A stretch of DNA of 7,552 nt from Oscillospiraceae bacterium. GTDB lineage: Bacteria; Bacillota; Clostridia; Oscillospirales; Ruminococcaceae. The position numbers and the translations under genes are program-made. Position 1 is the stretch's first letter. Each line of letters begins with the position of its first letter. The stretch lies in contig JAFUWP010000456.1 of NCBI GenBank assembly GCA_017483405.1, forward strand, positions 1 through 7,552, given 5' to 3'. Under the pieces are notes generated by a model. That model was not told where the DNA came from, ran no database searches, and saw only the letters and a list, made by a program, of their open reading frames with translations. Of this stretch, positions 1-5,617 are shown one piece after another.

Positions 1-113
1 CGGAGTTTTTTTGTGAGCCGATTCCGGAACAGTGCAAAAATCAGGATAAGTGCCAGCAGAAGAAATGCTGTCAGCATCATCGCCCTTAAATATGTGCGCT
101 TTGGTTTTGTCAT
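1..113 (-). CDS. N-terminal part of a small single-TM membrane protein (truncated by window edge)
   Basis: The first 37 codons of a minus-strand gene are visible; the rest lies outside the window. The start is ATG at 113-111, preceded by AGAGGT (128-123) nine bases upstream and by a strong promoter. The peptide begins MTKPKRTYLRAMM, a positively charged N-terminus, followed by a hydrophobic run of about 20 residues (roughly residues 12-32, rich in Leu, Ile, Phe and Ala), then RNRLTKK. This is the layout of a signal anchor or uncleaved signal sequence with a basic patch after it, so the protein is probably membrane-inserted. No family can be named from so short a piece; a secreted or cell-wall protein, a sensor or a small membrane protein are all possible. 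Confidence 0.7.
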   Translation of the reverse strand, partial: MTKPKRTYLRAMMLTAFLLLALILIFALFRNRLTKKL

Positions 114-156
114 GGATTTGATACCTCTGTATAAAAACGGATAGGGTTATAGATTT

Positions 157-185
157 ATTATATCACATTTTTGAAATATTTGCAA
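157..185 (-). promoter_or_regulatory. Sigma-A promoter for the membrane protein gene at 1-113
   Basis: On the minus strand, TTGCAA (185-180) is separated by 17 bases from a perfect TATAAT (162-157). The bases before the -10 read TGTGA, the same as in the promoter at 2722-2750. The predicted start of transcription is near 150, giving a leader of about 37 bases before the ATG at 113. Confidence 0.75.
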
Positions 186-240
186 TAAAAAATCAAAAAT
201 TTTATACAAAAATTTATTAAAAATCATGAGAAATAGAAAT

Positions 241-265
241 ACCGTCCGAAAAAATTACGGACGGT
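241..265 (-). terminator. Intrinsic terminator of glnN
   Basis: ACCGTCCG (241-248) and CGGACGGT (258-265) form a perfect 8-bp stem with a nine-base A/T loop, 27 bases past the glnN stop codon. In the minus direction the stem is followed by the T-rich run ATTTCTATTTCTC, a moderate rather than ideal U tract. The stem core is the same as in the terminators at 3218-3247 and 5249-5273. Confidence 0.75.
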
Positions 266-292
266 ATGATTTTCATGAGGATGATTCTGCCA

Positions 293-2383
293 TCAGACGG
301 TGAACAGCAGGTCAACATAAGACGGCATCGGCCAGTCTTTGGAAGACATGTTAGTTTCCAGTTCATCGACCAGACAGCGGAGATTCTGCATTGCAACGAA
401 GACATCGGAACGGCAGAATTTTGCAGTTGCTTCGACATCTTCGATACCCTGAGCGGCGATGACTTTTTCATCCAGAACGCGCACCGCATCGGAAATACCG
501 GAAGTCAGCGCGGATAATCTGGAGGCATAGCCGATTTCAAAAGCATTGTCAATGCCGAGTTCCTTCTTGGTGAGGGCGGCATCGCAGACTTCTTTTGTGA
601 CTCTGACAGCGGCAGGAATAATCTGTTTTCTTGTCATATCCAGCATGGTGAGGGCTTCGATATTGATGACTTTGCTGTAATTTTCGAGCAGAATTTCGGT
701 TCTGGATTCCAGCTCGACTTTCGTGTAAACTTTGAATTTCTCGAAAATAGAAACATATTCCGGACGGGTATACAGAGGAACGCAGTCCACGGTAGAAACC
801 AGATTCGGCAGGCCGCGGCGTTTGGCTTCTTCAATCCATTCATCAGAATAGCCGTTGCCGTTGAAGATAATCTGCTTGTGTTCCTTGATGGTTCTGACGA
901 GCAGAGCTTTGAGAGCCTTTTTGAAATCATCTGCTTTTTCGAGTTCATCAGCAAACTGACAGAGTTCTTCTGCAATGATAGTATTGATGATAGTATTCGT
1001 GCAGGAGATGGAATCCGCCGAGCCGAGCATACGGAATTCAAACTTGTTTCCGGTGAAGGCAAACGGAGAGGTTCTGTTTCTGTCGGTGGTATCTTTCTTG
1101 AAGTTCGGAAGGGCATCGACACCGATGTCGAATTCCGCAGTACTGGAAACGTATTTTTTTCCGTTTTCGAGTGCTTCGATAACTTCTTCGAGTTCCGAAC
1201 CGATGAACATCGAAACGATAGCCGGAGGGGCTTCATTTGCGCCGAGACGATGGTCATTTCCGGCGGATGCGGCAGAAAGTCTCAGCAGGGGAGCATATTC
1301 ATGAACGCCCTTGATAAGCGCACAGAGGAAAGTTAAGAACTGCATATTTTCCTGCGGTGTATCACCAGGGTCAAGCAGATTCTGCCCGTCATTCGAGGAC
1401 ATAGACCAGTTATTGTGCTTGCCCGAACCGTTGATGCCGGCAAACGGCTTTTCATGCAGAAGGCAGACAAGGCCGTGTTTCAGAGCGATTTTCTTCATCA
1501 GTTCCATAGTCAGCTGATTATGGTCAGCGGAAATATTGGAAGTCGTGAAGACCGGTGCTAATTCATGCTGGCACGGGGCAACTTCGTTATGCTTTGTCTT
1601 GGCATAGATGCCGAGTTTCCAGAGTTCGTTATCCAAATCTTTCATGAAGTCGGAAACTCTCTGCTTGATATTGCCGAAATAATGGTCTTCCAGTTCCTGA
1701 CCCTTCGGGGGCTTTGCGCCGAACAGAGTACGGCCGGTGATGACTAAATCTTCTCTCTGGTCGTAATATTTTCTGTCAACTAAGAAATATTCCTGTTCCG
1801 GCCCTACAGTGGTCATGACTCTGGTAGCTTTGGTATTGCCGAACAGTCTCAGGATTCTCAGTGCCTGTTCGTTGACGGCTTCCATAGAACGGAGCAGAGG
1901 GGTTTTCTTATCCAGAATTTCGCCGGTATAAGAGCAGAATGCTGTCGGAATGTACAGGGAATCATCTTTGATAAAAGCATCGGAAGTCGGGTCCCATGCC
2001 GTATAGCCTCTGGCCTCGAAGGTAGCGCGCAGACCGCCGGACGGGAACGAAGATGCATCCGGTTCGCCCTTGATTAATTCCTTGCCGGAGAATTCCAGAA
2101 TCACCTGACCATGCGGTGCAGGTGTGATGAAGGCATCATGCTTTTCAGCAGTCACGCCGGTCATCGGCTGAAACCAGTGTGTGTAGTGCGTTGCGCCTTT
2201 TTCGATAGCCCAGTCTTTCATAGCGTTGGCGACAACATCGGCGACTTCGGGGCTGAGAGCCGTTCCGAACTGCTTTGTTCTGACAACCGCCTTATAGGCA
2301 TATTTGGGCAGTCTTTCGCGCATTGCAACATCGTTGAAGACATTACAGCCGAAATATTCTGTTACTTTAGAATTTACCTGCAT
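293..2383 (-). CDS. glnN: Glutamine synthetase type III (GSIII)
   Basis: The 696-aa product condenses glutamate and ammonia to glutamine with ATP, the main ammonia-assimilating step; GSIII enzymes are cytoplasmic oligomers of about 700 residues, so this one is full length. Family motifs are present in order: THWFQPMTG (about 68-76), GPEQEYFLVD (194-203), KTKHNEVAPCQHELAP (262-277), HEKPFAGINGSGKHNNWS (310-327), GANEAPPAIVSMFIG (381-395) and DRNRTSPFAFTGNKFEFR (434-451), which include the Glu, His and Arg residues of the ATP/glutamate/metal site. The start at 2383 is chosen because AAGGAGG (2400-2394) sits ten bases upstream. The same frame stays open to 2530, but that extra part runs through a terminator hairpin. 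The gene stands alone with its own promoter, leader attenuator and terminator, suggesting control by nitrogen supply. Confidence 0.97.
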   Translation of the reverse strand: MQVNSKVTEYFGCNVFNDVAMRERLPKYAYKAVVRTKQFGTALSPEVADVVANAMKDWAIEKGATHYTHWFQPMTGVTAEKHDAFITPAPHGQVILEFSGKELIKGEPDASSFPSGGLRATFEARGYTAWDPTSDAFIKDDSLYIPTAFCSYTGEILDKKTPLLRSMEAVNEQALRILRLFGNTKATRVMTTVGPEQEYFLVDRKYYDQREDLVITGRTLFGAKPPKGQELEDHYFGNIKQRVSDFMKDLDNELWKLGIYAKTKHNEVAPCQHELAPVFTTSNISADHNQLTMELMKKIALKHGLVCLLHEKPFAGINGSGKHNNWSMSSNDGQNLLDPGDTPQENMQFLTFLCALIKGVHEYAPLLRLSAASAGNDHRLGANEAPPAIVSMFIGSELEEVIEALENGKKYVSSTAEFDIGVDALPNFKKDTTDRNRTSPFAFTGNKFEFRMLGSADSISCTNTIINTIIAEELCQFADELEKADDFKKALKALLVRTIKEHKQIIFNGNGYSDEWIEEAKRRGLPNLVSTVDCVPLYTRPEYVSIFEKFKVYTKVELESRTEILLENYSKVINIEALTMLDMTRKQIIPAAVRVTKEVCDAALTKKELGIDNAFEIGYASRLSALTSGISDAVRVLDEKVIAAQGIEDVEATAKFCRSDVFVAMQNLRCLVDELETNMSSKDWPMPSYVDLLFTV

Positions 2384-2400
2384 GAGAAAAAAACCTCCTT

Positions 2401-2496
2401 GAAAATAAAAAAACAATGACGTTTCGGATAAACAGACAAGCACAGTTTTTTCTGATTCTGTGGGTGATTCTGCACATCCGAAACGCCATTGTTTCG
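2401..2496 (-). promoter_or_regulatory. glnN leader attenuator: terminator hairpin versus hexaloop antiterminator hairpin
   Basis: Reading the minus strand, AAACAATGGCGTTTCGGAT (2494-2476) can pair with ATCCGAAACGTCATTGTTT (2429-2411): 19 pairs, all Watson-Crick except one G-U. The 3' arm runs straight into TTTTTTTATTTT and then the glnN ribosome site, which is an intrinsic terminator inside the leader. The 5' arm alone can instead fold as CGAAAC-AATGGC-GTTTCG (2496-2479), a 6-bp stem with a hexaloop carrying A at position 1 and G at position 4. That is the loop signature of RNA sites bound by ANTAR-domain antiterminators, which are known to control nitrogen genes in Firmicutes. The two folds exclude each other. 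An upstream second hexaloop hairpin, expected for a classical ANTAR site, is not clear: TCTTG-TGAA-CAAGA (2518-2505) has a tetraloop and lies very near the predicted transcription start. The terminator loop holds a direct repeat CAGAATCA (2472-2465 and 2460-2453). The switch is well supported; the ANTAR assignment is inference. Confidence 0.75.
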
Positions 2497-2521
2497 TTTG
2501 CATATCTTGTTCACAAGAAAT

Positions 2522-2550
2522 ATCATACACTAAAAAAGGAGATTTGTCAA
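2522..2550 (-). promoter_or_regulatory. Sigma-A promoter of glnN
   Basis: A consensus TTGACA (2550-2545), a 17-base spacer and TATGAT (2527-2522) on the minus strand. Transcription would begin near 2515, giving a leader of about 130 bases that contains the attenuator at 2401-2496. Confidence 0.85.
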
Positions 2551-2605
2551 GCGGTTTCTGAAATTTCGTCAGTTTTGCAGAAAAACGGGTATGTCCTCTT
2601 AAAAA

Positions 2606-2635
2606 AATAAAGTATAATAAATCAAAAACTTTATT
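2606..2635. repeat. AT-rich inverted repeat between divergent promoters
   Basis: AATAAAGT (2606-2613) and ACTTTATT (2628-2635) are perfect inverted arms 14 bases apart, lying between the glnN promoter and the divergent promoter at 2722. The rest of 2551-2721 is AT-rich with no gene, no convincing ribosome site and no further signal that I can see. The repeat may be a protein binding site or chance in AT-rich DNA. Confidence 0.3.
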
Positions 2636-2721
2636 TTATTAAGAAAACGGCCGGAGTCAGGCATATTTCTCACCAAAAAGCAAAAAATAAATATCATAAA
2701 ATAAAAATTTTAAAATGCATC

Positions 2722-2756
2722 TTGACTTTTATGCAGAATTGTGATATAATAATCAC
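2722..2756 (+). promoter_or_regulatory. Strong promoter with a dyad over the -10, for the gene at 2818
   Basis: TTGACT (2722-2727), a 17-base spacer and TATAAT (2745-2750). The -10 lies inside GTGATATAATAATCAC (2741-2756), whose outer five bases on each side are inverted repeats (GTGAT/ATCAC), so a repressor could cover it. The predicted leader is about 60 bases. Confidence 0.8.
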
Positions 2757-2817
2757 ATACGTTGGAAAAATATGTGTTTTTTGACGTAAAAATTCATCTA
2801 AAAGGAGATAGAAGAAT

Positions 2818-3210
2818 ATGTCTGCAATCAATCTGGATACAAATGATGTTTATGAGTTTGAATATAATGGCAATGCCATTGTTGTCGAAAACTCGGAACT
2901 GAAAGCCGCTATTGTACTGAAAATCAATGGCGAAGTCAAGGCAGAATCCAAGGGAATTAAGGCCGTGACCGGTATCGGCGCACTGGAAGCCAAACTTGAA
3001 ACCGGCGAAATTGTATCGGCATCCCTGAAGAAACTCAATATCGGCGATACGGAATGCAAAGTCACCGTAAACGGCAAGGAAATTGAACTGAAAAATCAGT
3101 CCCACGGCAAGAAAGACCTCGGCGATGATGCCGCAAAAGCAGTAAAAGATACCGCTGAAAAGGCTGTCGATGCCGCAAAATCTGCCGCTGATAAAATCAA
3201 GAACAAGTAA
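2818..3210 (+). CDS. Hypothetical 130-aa protein with beta-rich N-terminal domain and Lys/Ala-rich helical tail
   Basis: The start ATG at 2818 has AAAGGAG (2801-2807) ten bases upstream. I do not recognise the family. Residues 1-93 are a run of short alternating hydrophobic/polar segments (for example YEFEYNGNAIVVE and CKVTVNGKEIEL), which suggests a small beta-sandwich or barrel. From about residue 104 the sequence becomes an amphipathic Ala/Lys/Asp helix (AKAVKDTAEKAVDAAKSAADKIKNK), similar in style to LEA-like or stress-related coils or to a surface-binding tail. There is no signal peptide and no TM segment, and only one Cys, so it is likely a soluble cytoplasmic protein. It is a single-gene unit with its own strong promoter and a strong terminator eight bases after the stop, consistent with high expression. 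A CsbD/YtxH-type stress role is only an analogy. Confidence 0.85.
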   Translation: MSAINLDTNDVYEFEYNGNAIVVENSELKAAIVLKINGEVKAESKGIKAVTGIGALEAKLETGEIVSASLKKLNIGDTECKVTVNGKEIELKNQSHGKKDLGDDAAKAVKDTAEKAVDAAKSAADKIKNK

Positions 3211-3217
3211 TATTGAC

Positions 3218-3252
3218 AATACCGTCCGGAACACTCCGGACGGTATTCTTTT
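3218..3252 (+). terminator. Strong intrinsic terminator, possibly serving both convergent genes
   Basis: AATACCGTCCGGA (3218-3230) and TCCGGACGGTATT (3235-3247) form a perfect 13-bp stem with an ACAC tetraloop, followed on the plus strand by CTTTT. It lies between the stop of the plus gene (3210) and the stop of the converging minus gene (3251-3253). The minus-direction U tract is poor, so termination of that gene may be less efficient. Confidence 0.9.
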
Positions 3253-3757
3253 AAGAACGATACATAATTTGTTCCGCCAGTTTTCCGTGACTCGTCATGT
3301 AATACGCTGTACAGAATGCCGCCATCGGCAGAAAGCTCACAAGCAGGAGCGTCAGCAGGCCGGAAACCGGCAGAGTCAGCGCGCTGACATCCGTGCTGAA
3401 CATGTTGCAGAGATTCAGAAACGGCGCGCATAATAATTTATAACTCCTGTAGAATTCCGGATGAATCAGATTCTGCCTTGCACAGAATAACAGAATCCAG
3501 CAAATCAGAAACGGCAGACTGCTGATAAATCCCAGTCCGGAAATCTGTAATTTTTTTAACGAAAGATGCTGTTTCCGATGCGTTTCGGCAATGCTGTATC
3601 CGGCCTGACCACATAATCCGGCCAGAATACTGCATGTACAGACCGTACAAATCAGTCTCAGCAGAAGATGTCCCGAAAAGGATAACGTCAGATTGATAAA
3701 AAGTGTCAGAAATTCGGCCAGTATCAGCGAACCGAAAATTTTCAGAACAGATTTCAT
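3251..3757 (-). CDS. Hypothetical polytopic membrane protein (about four TM segments)
   Basis: A 168-aa hydrophobic protein. Likely TM segments are at about residues 4-25, 29-50, 72-92 and 130-152, separated by a basic loop (HRKQHLSLKK, 60-69) and a longer loop (93-128) with several Cys. I do not recognise the family; it resembles the small uncharacterised membrane proteins common in Clostridia. ATG at 3757-3755 is preferred because AAAGGCGG (3769-3762) precedes it. The longer in-frame start at 3856 would run over the divergent gene and its ribosome site. The gene is divergent from 3816, with the starts only 58 bases apart, so the two promoters must overlap. It ends at the shared terminator. 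The ribosome site is imperfect, suggesting modest translation. Confidence 0.75.
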   Translation of the reverse strand: MKSVLKIFGSLILAEFLTLFINLTLSFSGHLLLRLICTVCTCSILAGLCGQAGYSIAETHRKQHLSLKKLQISGLGFISSLPFLICWILLFCARQNLIHPEFYRSYKLLCAPFLNLCNMFSTDVSALTLPVSGLLTLLLVSFLPMAAFCTAYYMTSHGKLAEQIMYRS

Positions 3758-3772
3758 AAAACCGCCTTTCTG

Positions 3773-3781
3773 TGGTATACT
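3773..3781 (+). promoter_or_regulatory. Extended -10 promoter for the gene at 3816
   Basis: TGGTATACT is an extended -10 (TGn plus TATACT, 3776-3781) with no good -35 at the right distance. GTATAC is itself palindromic, and on the minus strand TATACC lies 17 bases from TTGCTG (3802-3797), so the same bases may serve as the -10 of the divergent membrane protein gene. Both assignments are tentative. Confidence 0.45.
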
Positions 3782-3815
3782 AGTCTTGAATTCAATCAGC
3801 AAAGGAGTGTAGAAC

Positions 3816-4259
3816 ATGGAAGAAGAAATCACCAGTCCGGTCAGCAACGTCCTCAACGGCTATTATAAAAATGCGGATATGGGGGCATCTGCCATCACCA
3901 GTCTGCTGAGTGCCGTCACGGACAGGAACTTCCGGAAGGAATTATTCTATCAGCGTGAATATTACGAACATCAGAAACAGAATCTCACTTCCCAGATGGC
4001 GGAACATTATCAGATTCCCGAAAAACAGGGCAAAATGGCAAAACTCTGGACAGATGTCACCATCCGCATGAAGAAGATGAAGGGCCTTGATGTTCAGCAG
4101 GCCGCGAAACTCATGGTCGAAGGCACGAACATGGGCATGATACAGCTTCATCAGGTGCTGAATCAGAATCCCGAAATCCCAGACGAAATCCGTCAGCAGG
4201 GAAAGAAAATTCTCTCTCATGAACGTGAATATCTGGACCGGATTACTCCCTATCTGTAA
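3816..4259 (+). CDS. Helical, ferritin-like hypothetical protein (DUF2383/CotF-like style)
   Basis: A 147-aa soluble, all-helical protein starting at ATG 3816 with AAAGGAG (3801-3807) eight bases upstream. The opening NGYYKNADMGASAITSLLSAV (14-34), the charged helix RKELFYQREYYEHQKQN (40-56), then KLMVEGTNMGMIQLHQVL (98-115) and the closing HEREYLDRITPYL (135-147) match my memory of clostridial four-helix proteins related to ferritin-like DUF2383 or spore-coat CotF domains. That is pattern recognition, not an alignment. Glu, His and Asp residues that could bind metal are spread over the helices, but a classical ExxH pair is not obvious, so metal binding is unproven. It is followed after 14 bases by a 38-aa gene with its own ribosome site, so the two are probably co-transcribed. 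Confidence 0.85.
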   Translation: MEEEITSPVSNVLNGYYKNADMGASAITSLLSAVTDRNFRKELFYQREYYEHQKQNLTSQMAEHYQIPEKQGKMAKLWTDVTIRMKKMKGLDVQQAAKLMVEGTNMGMIQLHQVLNQNPEIPDEIRQQGKKILSHEREYLDRITPYL

Positions 4260-4273
4260 AGGAGCGATGAACT

Positions 4274-4390
4274 ATGCATGATACCGAACCGCCTGTCAGA
4301 ATTTATATTCCGCATTCTCTGGATTCTGAACATCCGGCTATGCCCGATTTGAATGATGCACCTGTCAGAATCTATACGCCGGCGAAATAA
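4274..4390 (+). CDS. Small 38-aa protein with an internal PVRIYxP repeat
   Basis: The reading frame runs from ATG 4274 to TAA 4388-4390. AAAGGAG (4258-4264), overlapping the stop of the previous gene, lies nine bases before the ATG. An earlier ATG at 4267 stops after four codons. The product contains two copies of one motif, PPVRIYIP (6-13) and APVRIYTP (29-36), separated by an acidic/polar stretch. It has no hydrophobic segment and no Cys. The duplication, good ribosome site and coupling to the upstream gene argue for a real small protein. The function is unknown; Pro/Tyr-rich small proteins beside ferritin/CotF-like genes can be spore-coat components or interaction peptides, which here is speculation. 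Confidence 0.65.
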   Translation: MHDTEPPVRIYIPHSLDSEHPAMPDLNDAPVRIYTPAK

Positions 4391-4402
4391 TGCCGGTGCT
4401 AC

Positions 4403-4702
4403 TTATAACATATTTTGATTTTGCTGGTCGGTTAATTTTGAATAGATTTTTTTAAATTTTTTCTTAGCTTTCTTATCACTTCGTCCTGACCATAATGTGA
4501 GTTGCTGACCGGTTTCTAATTCTTCCAGTGTAATTTCATTATAAAGAATATAATCCCATGTAAGCATATACTGTTTTTGATTAATTTCTAGAAATTTTCG
4601 CTTTTCTATAAATCCATAAGGTTCTTCTTTTATCACATACTCCACTATATCAATAGTAGAGCCGAGAAGCTTTTCAAGAATTGAAATAAGAGCTGGTGTC
4701 AT
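4403..4702 (-). CDS. Hypothetical 99-aa protein, second gene of the Fur operon
   Basis: The start ATG at 4702 is preceded by GGGAGGA (4715-4709) six bases upstream, only 15 bases after the Fur-family stop, so it is probably translated from the same mRNA. I do not recognise the protein. It has an N-terminal amphipathic helix (ALISILEKLLGSTIDIVEYVI, about 4-24), a beta-like middle (FLEINQKQYMLTWDYILYNEI), then a highly basic segment (RSDKKAKKKFKKIYSK, 74-89). No Cys and no TM segment. Base composition is distinctly more AT-rich than the adjoining fur-like gene, which hints at separate ancestry or weak codon selection. It has no separate promoter that I can see, and no clear terminator after it. 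Confidence 0.7.
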   Translation of the reverse strand: MTPALISILEKLLGSTIDIVEYVIKEEPYGFIEKRKFLEINQKQYMLTWDYILYNEITLEELETGQQLTLWSGRSDKKAKKKFKKIYSKLTDQQNQNML

Positions 4703-4717
4703 GTATATTCCTCCCGT

Positions 4718-5149
4718 TCAGATTTCTCCGTTTTCTTTCCGGCAGGCTTCGCAGATACCGTAAAGAACAGTTTTTGACTGGTCTATCTGGAATCCGTGAT
4801 GCTCCAGAATATGTTCTTCCAGTTCGCAGAGATGCTCACATGTCACATGATATAATTTTTCGCACTGCATACATTTCAGATGAAAATGCCGGTGACATTC
4901 TTCCGAATCCGGCAGATACTCATAACATGCCCCTGTCCGGCTGTCAATCGTATACTTCCGGAGAGTGCCATCATTCACAAGCTGGTCAAGCTGCCTGTAG
5001 ATGGTCGCTGTCCCGACTGTTGTACCGTCCTGATTCAGATGATGCGATATTTCCTGCGCGGTGATATGCTGGCTCGGATGCGAAATCAGATATTGCAGAA
5101 TTTTTTCTTTCTGTTTGGTTTTATAGCCACCTCCGCCGTTTTGTTTCAT
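4718..5149 (-). CDS. Fur-family metal-dependent transcriptional regulator (Fur/Zur/PerR type)
   Basis: A 143-aa DNA-binding repressor of normal family length. The winged-helix part occupies about residues 9-80, with the recognition segment TVGTATIYRQLDQLVNDGTLRK (44-65). The metal and dimerisation part contains HRHFHLKCMQC (86-96), where C93-x2-C96 pairs with the C-terminal C133-x2-C136 to make the structural zinc site. H86, H88, H90, H101, C104, H106 and C108 are candidate sensing ligands. The Cys/His-rich stretch C104-E-H-L-C108 is unusual for a plain iron Fur and leans towards Zur-like or another metal specificity, but the metal cannot be fixed from sequence. The start ATG at 5149 has AAGGAGG (5163-5157) seven bases upstream. 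The promoter carries a dyad suitable for autoregulation, and the next gene (4403-4702) is probably in the same operon. Confidence 0.93.
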   Translation of the reverse strand: MKQNGGGGYKTKQKEKILQYLISHPSQHITAQEISHHLNQDGTTVGTATIYRQLDQLVNDGTLRKYTIDSRTGACYEYLPDSEECHRHFHLKCMQCEKLYHVTCEHLCELEEHILEHHGFQIDQSKTVLYGICEACRKENGEI

Positions 5150-5179
5150 GCAGAAGCCTCCTTACAAAAAATGAAGTAA

Positions 5180-5223
5180 AATCAATCTATCTTGATTGTA
5201 ACATAGTTTTTGCATTTTGTCAA
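5180..5223 (-). promoter_or_regulatory. Promoter of the Fur-family gene with overlapping operator-like dyad
   Basis: TTGACA (5223-5218), a 17-base spacer and TACAAT (5200-5195) on the minus strand. Overlapping the end of the -10 and the start site is AATCAA-N6-TTGATT (5180-5197), a perfect 6-bp dyad and the expected position for a repressor site. It is not a textbook Fur or PerR box; autoregulation is inferred. Confidence 0.75.
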
Positions 5224-5240
5224 GAATCCGTCAGCAGAAA

Positions 5241-5273
5241 GAAAAAATCCGTCCGGAAAGAATATCCGGACGG
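5241..5273 (-). terminator. Intrinsic terminator of the XRE regulator gene
   Basis: CCGTCCGGA (5249-5257) and TCCGGACGG (5265-5273) form a perfect 9-bp stem with a seven-base loop. In the minus direction the stem is followed by ATTTTTTC (5248-5241). It lies 29 bases after the XRE stop codon and just upstream of the promoter for the Fur-family gene, so it insulates the two units. Confidence 0.9.
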
Positions 5274-5302
5274 TCTGTATTTTTTCTTGTGCTGTATTGA
5301 GA

Positions 5303-5524
5303 TTATTTTTTTCTCTGCATGGTTTTCAGATTAGTTCTGCCGAGGATATAATCTGTAGAAACATCATAAAAATCTGCAAGTACAAGCAGATGTTCTACGG
5401 GAATTGTCTGGAAACCGCGTTCATATCTGGAATACACCGTCTGACGGATATGCAGAATTTCGGCTATCTGCGTCTGGCTCATATCCATATCTTCCCGCAG
5501 GTCTCTGAGTCTTTGAAAATACAC
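5303..5524 (-). CDS. Small XRE-family helix-turn-helix repressor
   Basis: A 73-aa single-domain regulator, read as (M)YFQRLRDLRED from a GTG start at 5524-5522. The GTG is preferred because GGAG (5537-5534) lies nine bases upstream and because XRE proteins of this type usually begin one or two residues before RLRDLRED. The ATG at 5533 abuts the GGAG with no spacing, and the ATG at 5596 would add 24 residues encoded across a perfect hairpin. The HTH is SQTQIAEILHIRQTVYSRYERG (16-37), followed by IPVEHLLVLADFYDVSTDYILGRT (41-64), which completes the five-helix Cro/C1 fold. There is no peptidase or sensor domain, so it may act as a simple dimeric repressor. It is divergent from the three-gene operon at 5664-7435 and the likely regulator of it, given the inverted repeats in between. 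Confidence 0.92.
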   Translation of the reverse strand: MYFQRLRDLREDMDMSQTQIAEILHIRQTVYSRYERGFQTIPVEHLLVLADFYDVSTDYILGRTNLKTMQRKK

Positions 5525-5544
5525 AAAAATCATCTCCAATATTT

Positions 5545-5593
5545 GTAAAGTCTGCCGATTTTTCGTAAAAAATCGGTTCACTATTGACTTTAC
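5545..5593. repeat. Nested inverted repeats between the XRE gene and the divergent promoter
   Basis: The outer arms GTAAAGTC (5545-5552) and GACTTTAC (5586-5593) are perfect 8-bp inverted repeats. Nested inside them, CCGATTTTT (5555-5563) and AAAAATCGG (5568-5576) form a perfect 9-bp hairpin with loop CGTA. The right outer arm overlaps the -35 of the plus-strand promoter (5584-5589), and the left arm lies just before the XRE ribosome site. It could be a pair of repressor sites, an RNA hairpin in the XRE leader, or both. Confidence 0.7.
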
Positions 5594-5612
5594 CATATTT
5601 CTATGATATAAT
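5584..5612 (+). promoter_or_regulatory. Strong promoter of the membrane/HEPN/zinc-ribbon operon
   Basis: TTGACT (5584-5589), a 17-base spacer and TATAAT (5607-5612) with an extended TGA before the -10 (5604-5606). Transcription would start near 5619, inside the palindrome at 5618-5641. No equally clear promoter for the divergent XRE gene is visible. Confidence 0.85.
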
Positions 5613-5617
5613 GTTTA

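Noticed and set aside
878..1336. Long plus-strand frames opposite glnN
   Set aside because: They are antisense shadows of a strongly conserved coding region, with no ribosome sites and no plausible protein features.
2384..2530. In-frame N-terminal extension of glnN to 2530, or a leader peptide starting at 2502
   Set aside because: The extension runs through the terminator hairpin and the ribosome site, has no ribosome site of its own, and known GSIII proteins begin near the 2383 start.
2416..2610. Plus-strand 64-aa reading frame opposite the glnN leader
   Set aside because: It has no ribosome site and is composed of the antisense of the attenuator and promoter.
3758..3856. Longer start for the membrane protein at 3856
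   Set aside because: It would overlap the divergent gene's start, promoter and ribosome site; the internal ATG at 3757 has an acceptable ribosome site.
4377..4398. CGCCGGC/GCCGGTG hairpin as a terminator of the 38-aa gene
   Set aside because: A 7-bp stem with one G-U pair spans the stop codon, but no U tract follows directly in either direction.
5525..5596. XRE start at ATG 5596 or ATG 5533
   Set aside because: The first encodes residues across a perfect hairpin and lacks a ribosome site; the second touches GGAG with no spacing. GTG 5524 has correct spacing and the usual family N-terminus.
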